Assembly (NCBI GenBank): GCA_013397935.1
Contig: VZRN01001305.1
Span: 676,476 to 740,475 of the forward strand
Origin: Dasyornis broadbenti
Taxonomy: Eukaryota; Chordata; Aves; Passeriformes; Dasyornithidae
Direction of reading: 5' to 3'
Length of the DNA stretch: 64,000 bases
How positions within the stretch are numbered: the stretch's first letter is position 1; each line of letters opens with the position of its first letter. The translations under genes and the position numbers were made by a program. Of the stretch, positions 60,401-64,000 are shown piece after piece. The notes beneath the pieces are model-generated. The model saw only the letters and a program-made list of their open reading frames with translations. It had not been told where the DNA came from and ran no database searches.

Positions 60401-61632
60401 TCTAGAAATATGATCTTGTGCTTTCCCCAAATAAGAGAAAGCTATAGAATCTCTCCAGATGGGCCACACTGAGGACTTGTATTTGTGTGTGTGTCTGAGG
60501 GATGAAGAAAGGGAACCGAACTTGTGTTAATAAGCAGCTACTCAATATGCCTTGATGAGTGAATGTATTCAGAGTCTATAGAGAGCAAAGTGTGCTGCAG
60601 CGAGAATGGGAGATGATTCCCCTCATATGAATTTGCCTAAGTACAGAATAAATATCTATTTTTTTTCTGCTTCCCCCCTTTTTCTAAAGCCCAGCTGTCT
60701 GTTAATGCATATAATGATGGTGCCTCCAGGGACCGAGCCTGAATTCCCATTCATATGCAAAAAATCATAAGTGAGAAACTTTAGATTTGGCCCAAATAAC
60801 ACTGTGCACTTCTCCCAATGAAGGAAATCCCAGCTTGCCATATTTTTCCCACTCAGTGCATGCCAGATGTCTAAAAAAAAAAAAAAAATGGGAATGGTTA
60901 TTCCTGTGTATGAAGCCAGAGCTGGCGACAAGGAAAGGATGCTTCTGGCACATCCATAACGTGCCGCCTCCACACAGGAGCATGGAGCAAGGGAAAGCCA
61001 GGGAGGAAATTGTCTTGTTCATCTGGCCACATTTGTGTTGAACACCACACCTCCACTGAGGGTGTTGCATTGACCCTGTGAAAGGCAGCAACTGTGTCAG
61101 AACAGGATGCATTTAGGGAGAGAGAGGAGGAAAAAAGGTCTGAATATGGCAGCAAAGAGGCTGAGGCAACTGGGAAAAACAGGTATTTGTGCAAAACCAG
61201 CTCCTGAGTACTCTTTTTCAAGTGAACTGCTCAGTGCTTGCACACAGGTCAGCACTGCCTCCCTGAAGCCCTGCCTCAAGCTGCCCTCCAAGAGCCTGCC
61301 AAATGTTCATATTATAGAAAGCAGAGGCTTAGGAAGCTGCTTTTAGGCTTCACCAAACCATTTTGCTTTTAAAGGAGGTCTCTGGCAAGGCAAGAGAGAC
61401 TACGCGGAGCAGAAAGAGCAAAGCAATGCTTTGCAGTGAAATTTTGCTGGAGGCAAAGCATTAGAGCAAGTGCTGGGGCTCATCCCTGGATGATGGGGAT
61501 GGGGAATGATCTCATTTTGGGGAGAAATAGCTATAAACAGCTGGATTGTTACTGGAAAACAAAAGCCTCAGATTATTCCTCCTTTGGGAGGCTCCAGCAT
61601 CACTGCAGGGTTATTCTGGGGGGCTGTGTGGG
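54401..61632. other. Intergenic sequence, no gene recognised
   Basis: I see no coding exon series, RNA gene or clear transposon body. Simple repeats are present: (AT)9 at 57924-57941, an A-rich stretch near 58805-58835, and a 16-base A run at 60873-60888. The many stop-free stretches under 130 codons have no recognisable protein content. Confidence 0.7.
57924..57941. repeat. (AT)9 microsatellite
   Basis: Nine AT units follow imperfect TATG repeats at 57906-57920. Confidence 0.9.
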
Positions 61633-61745
61633 TGTCCTGGTTTAGCTTGGCCCAGGTTTTTCGGGGGCGGGGTGGGGGGGGAGGGCCACCAAGATGGCTC
61701 CTCGAAGCCTTCACCATGTCCAGCTCTGAGGTGATGGACACGCTG

Positions 61746-62252
61746 NNNNNNNNNNNNNNNNNNNNNNNNNNNNNNNNNNNNNNNNNNNNNNNNNNNNNNN
61801 NNNNNNNNNNNNNNNNNNNNNNNNNNNNNNNNNNNNNNNNNNNNNNNNNNNNNNNNNNNNNNNNNNNNNNNNNNNNNNNNNNNNNNNNNNNNNNNNNNNN
61901 NNNNNNNNNNNNNNNNNNNNNNNNNNNNNNNNNNNNNNNNNNNNNNNNNNNNNNNNNNNNNNNNNNNNNNNNNNNNNNNNNNNNNNNNNNNNNNNNNNNN
62001 NNNNNNNNNNNNNNNNNNNNNNNNNNNNNNNNNNNNNNNNNNNNNNNNNNNNNNNNNNNNNNNNNNNNNNNNNNNNNNNNNNNNNNNNNNNNNNNNNNNN
62101 NNNNNNNNNNNNNNNNNNNNNNNNNNNNNNNNNNNNNNNNNNNNNNNNNNNNNNNNNNNNNNNNNNNNNNNNNNNNNNNNNNNNNNNNNNNNNNNNNNNN
62201 NNNNNNNNNNNNNNNNNNNNNNNNNNNNNNNNNNNNNNNNNNNNNNNNNNNN
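61746..62252. other. Assembly gap (507 N)
   Basis: This is a run of N inside the LTR. It begins about 75 nt after a very G-rich stretch. Predicted reading frames across it are meaningless. Confidence 1.
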
Positions 62253-62534
62253 GTAGCAGTTTTGGGGAGACTGCTTGCCTGTGTGGGGACCAGCGTCACT
62301 GCAGCAGTGTCGGGCGGGCTGCCGACAGTGAGACCCATGGCTACGCAGAGGAAAAGAGCCTCTCCCCAGGCAGGGGAAGAAGATCTGGGTGATGAACTGA
62401 CCTATCCCCCCACCTCCCGCTCCATGCCTTGTTCCCTTGTGCAGCTGCTGGGAAGGAGGGAGGGGGGTGAGCGGAGAAACGGTGGCCTTGAAGGGTTTAT
62501 TTTACTTCTCATTTACTCCTCTGACTCTGTTAGT

Positions 62535-62540
62535 AATAAA
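62535..62540 (+). promoter_or_regulatory. LTR poly(A) signal (AATAAA)
   Basis: TAGTAATAAATTAG lies about 150 nt before the LTR end, in the expected orientation for a + strand element. Confidence 0.6.
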
Positions 62541-62687
62541 TTAGATCACTTTGCAACCTAAGTTAGTCCTGTTTTGCCTATTTGAGTGCGTCTTCTCCCG
62601 GGTTTCCTTATCTCAACTCATGAGCCCTGGGTTGTGGGGGTGTTAATTTGGGGGTACCTGGCATTTGGCCAGGCTCAAACCATGACA

Positions 62688-64000
62688 GTGGGTCATGTGT
62701 GACAAGCAAGCAATTTTTCATGCTGGATACCTGCCTTGGGATCATGTGCTTTAGAGAGAAGTGATCTAGGAGGAAGGCAGTCAAATTCATGGGTTTTTCT
62801 CTTTTCCAAGTAAAAAGAAAGGGTCAGGAGAATATTCCTTTTCCACTGTCTCTAGATGATTCAGGGCTTCATGGTGGTGAGGCAGTGGCAGTCTGTTAAG
62901 AGACTGGGGGATTAAGGCTAGCAGGGGGCTTATGCTGAGCCTCACAGCTGGTGTAGGTGCATTTCCAGCCATAAGAAGTAGTAACAGTCCCAGTGGAAAC
63001 ATTCAGCTGCAGCAAGAGCAGACAGAAATCTATTATCCTTGTGAATGCAATGTCAATATTTACAGAGAGAGGTCAAAGAAGAGAGCTCTGCTCAGGAAAT
63101 GTCAGCTCTGGAGAAGGAGGAGGCATTAGCAGCATTTGCATTTGTGCTGGAGCAATCCCTGCAAAACTGAGGAATATTTAGGAGGTTTTTGACTTCCAGT
63201 CCTATTCACCCCATCTTCTTGTACCATTGCGTCGTCTACTGCAGCAGTTTTGGGCACATCTGCATGGCCTGGAAGCAATGCTGGATGCTTCCTATATCCT
63301 TGGGGGGACACCAGCATGGATGTGGGTGGTCATTCATCCATGGTGGCTGCAGGCAGATTTCCTTAGCTGCCATTAGTACGGTCTCTTACAGAGGAACAGA
63401 AAAATGGCACAGAGTGAAGCTCACATGGTCCAAAAAAGCCTCCAGGTTGAGCCAGGTTGGTACCTGTGGCTAAAACCCCACCAGGTGAGACAGCATTATG
63501 GATTTAGACAAAGGATCTCAGAATATTTTTCTGCAAGCTTTTTGCTTAGGGTGGAAAATGTTCAAAATGGGTTTAATCCCCTTTGCTCAGTGTTACGAAC
63601 ACAGGAGTGCTGCTGGTAATTGCTGGTAGCACAGGAGTTCCTGGGCCCTCCTAAATGAAGACCAAAGAGGATTTGTGTGAGCATGGATCATTCCTGCCTG
63701 GGAGAAGTGGTAGTCATGGAAGGGGCAGGCAGAAGAACCACAGGCAAGAACACAGCCTTAAAAATAGCTTTTTGCCAGCATATGCAGATGCTGTCCGGAA
63801 ATGTTGCCCGTGGGAATGGCAAGACCCCCAAGTGATGCTTCCAGGTGTGGGAGGACAGGGGAGCATCACCACCCCACACAGCAGGTATCCAGGATTGCAG
63901 CTGCTGGGGAAATTTGGTAGTTCCCGGTAAAAACTTTTTTTTTTTTTTTCCCTAGGGAAGAAGGCTTGAGACATCCCAGAAAAGCCAAAAAAACTCTCAT
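62688..64000. other. Intergenic sequence, no gene recognised
   Basis: Beginning with the right copy of the GTGGG duplication, this stretch shows no recognisable gene. A T-rich run occurs at about 63937-63950. Confidence 0.7.

Larger units (their letters stand above)
61633..62687 (+). mobile_element. Endogenous retrovirus LTR (probably solo), interrupted by assembly gap
   Basis: The element starts TGTCCTGGTTT (61633) and ends AAACCATGACA (62687). The ends are inverted copies with one mismatch and carry the TG...CA termini of retroviral LTRs. It is flanked by identical 5-bp sequences GTGGG (61628-61632 and 62688-62692), a target-site duplication. The left part has a GC-box-like GGGGCGGGG and AAGATGGC; the right part has AATAAA at 62535-62540, the expected LTR poly(A) signal. 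A 5-bp duplication fits ERVL-type (class III) elements best. Similar TGTCCTGGTTT LTRs are common in songbird genomes, as far as I recall. No gag, pol or env sequence is visible; the internal gap prevents certainty that this is a single LTR. Confidence 0.8.

Noticed and set aside
61506..62561. Long open frames spanning the N run on both strands
   Set aside because: The frames are open only because N cannot encode stops; they cross an assembly gap inside an LTR.
1..64000. CRISPR arrays, operons, prophage or bacterial features
   Set aside because: The window is clearly vertebrate nuclear DNA with spliced exons; no regular spaced repeats or bacterial gene organisation were seen.

Overview
This window is vertebrate nuclear DNA, most likely avian. 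It holds the 3' half of one large multi-exon gene on the + strand, EPHA5 (ephrin type-A receptor 5, a receptor tyrosine kinase). Each coding block is short, bounded by AG/GT splice sites and in phase with the next, and introns run from 0.8 to 9.4 kb. The joined exons read as an uninterrupted Eph receptor C-terminal half. The SAM and C-terminal segments (SPVGSGAYRSVGEWLEAIK, ending VQLVNGMVPL) point to EPHA5 rather than EPHA3 or EPHA7. A bird, perhaps a songbird, is suggested by the compact introns and by an LTR beginning TGTCCTGGTTT near the right end. The species cannot be fixed from the sequence alone.

Layout. 1-1123: end of an upstream intron. 1124-4190: two exons for the second fibronectin III domain. 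8203-8308: transmembrane exon. 17709-17774: in-frame 66-nt cassette exon for a cysteine-rich juxtamembrane insert. 24386-25954: juxtamembrane exons, the second carrying the regulatory tyrosines. 26969-39249: tyrosine kinase exons with glycine loop, VAIK lysine, HRDLAARN, DFG and APE motifs all intact. 42154-42309 and 50533-50638: SAM domain exons, the last ending in a PDZ-type tail and the TAA stop. 50639 onward: 3' UTR, to about 51.6 kb or, with distal poly(A) signals, about 54.4 kb. About 54.4-64 kb: apparently intergenic, with no recognisable gene but with an ERV LTR (61633-62687) that has 5-bp target duplications and a 507-nt assembly gap inside it.

The window therefore encodes one protein: the membrane-proximal ectodomain, membrane anchor, kinase and SAM of a neuronal guidance receptor. 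Without the cassette the exons match the usual 17-exon Eph layout as exons 6-17. The most notable points are the conserved cassette exon, a tandem CAGCAG acceptor at the transmembrane exon, a short repeat shared by two introns, several palindromic or homeodomain-motif-rich intronic blocks that look like candidate regulatory elements, a 12-bp-stem hairpin upstream of the last exon, and the LTR. I found no convincing second protein-coding gene, functional RNA gene or CRISPR array, and no clearly novel system.
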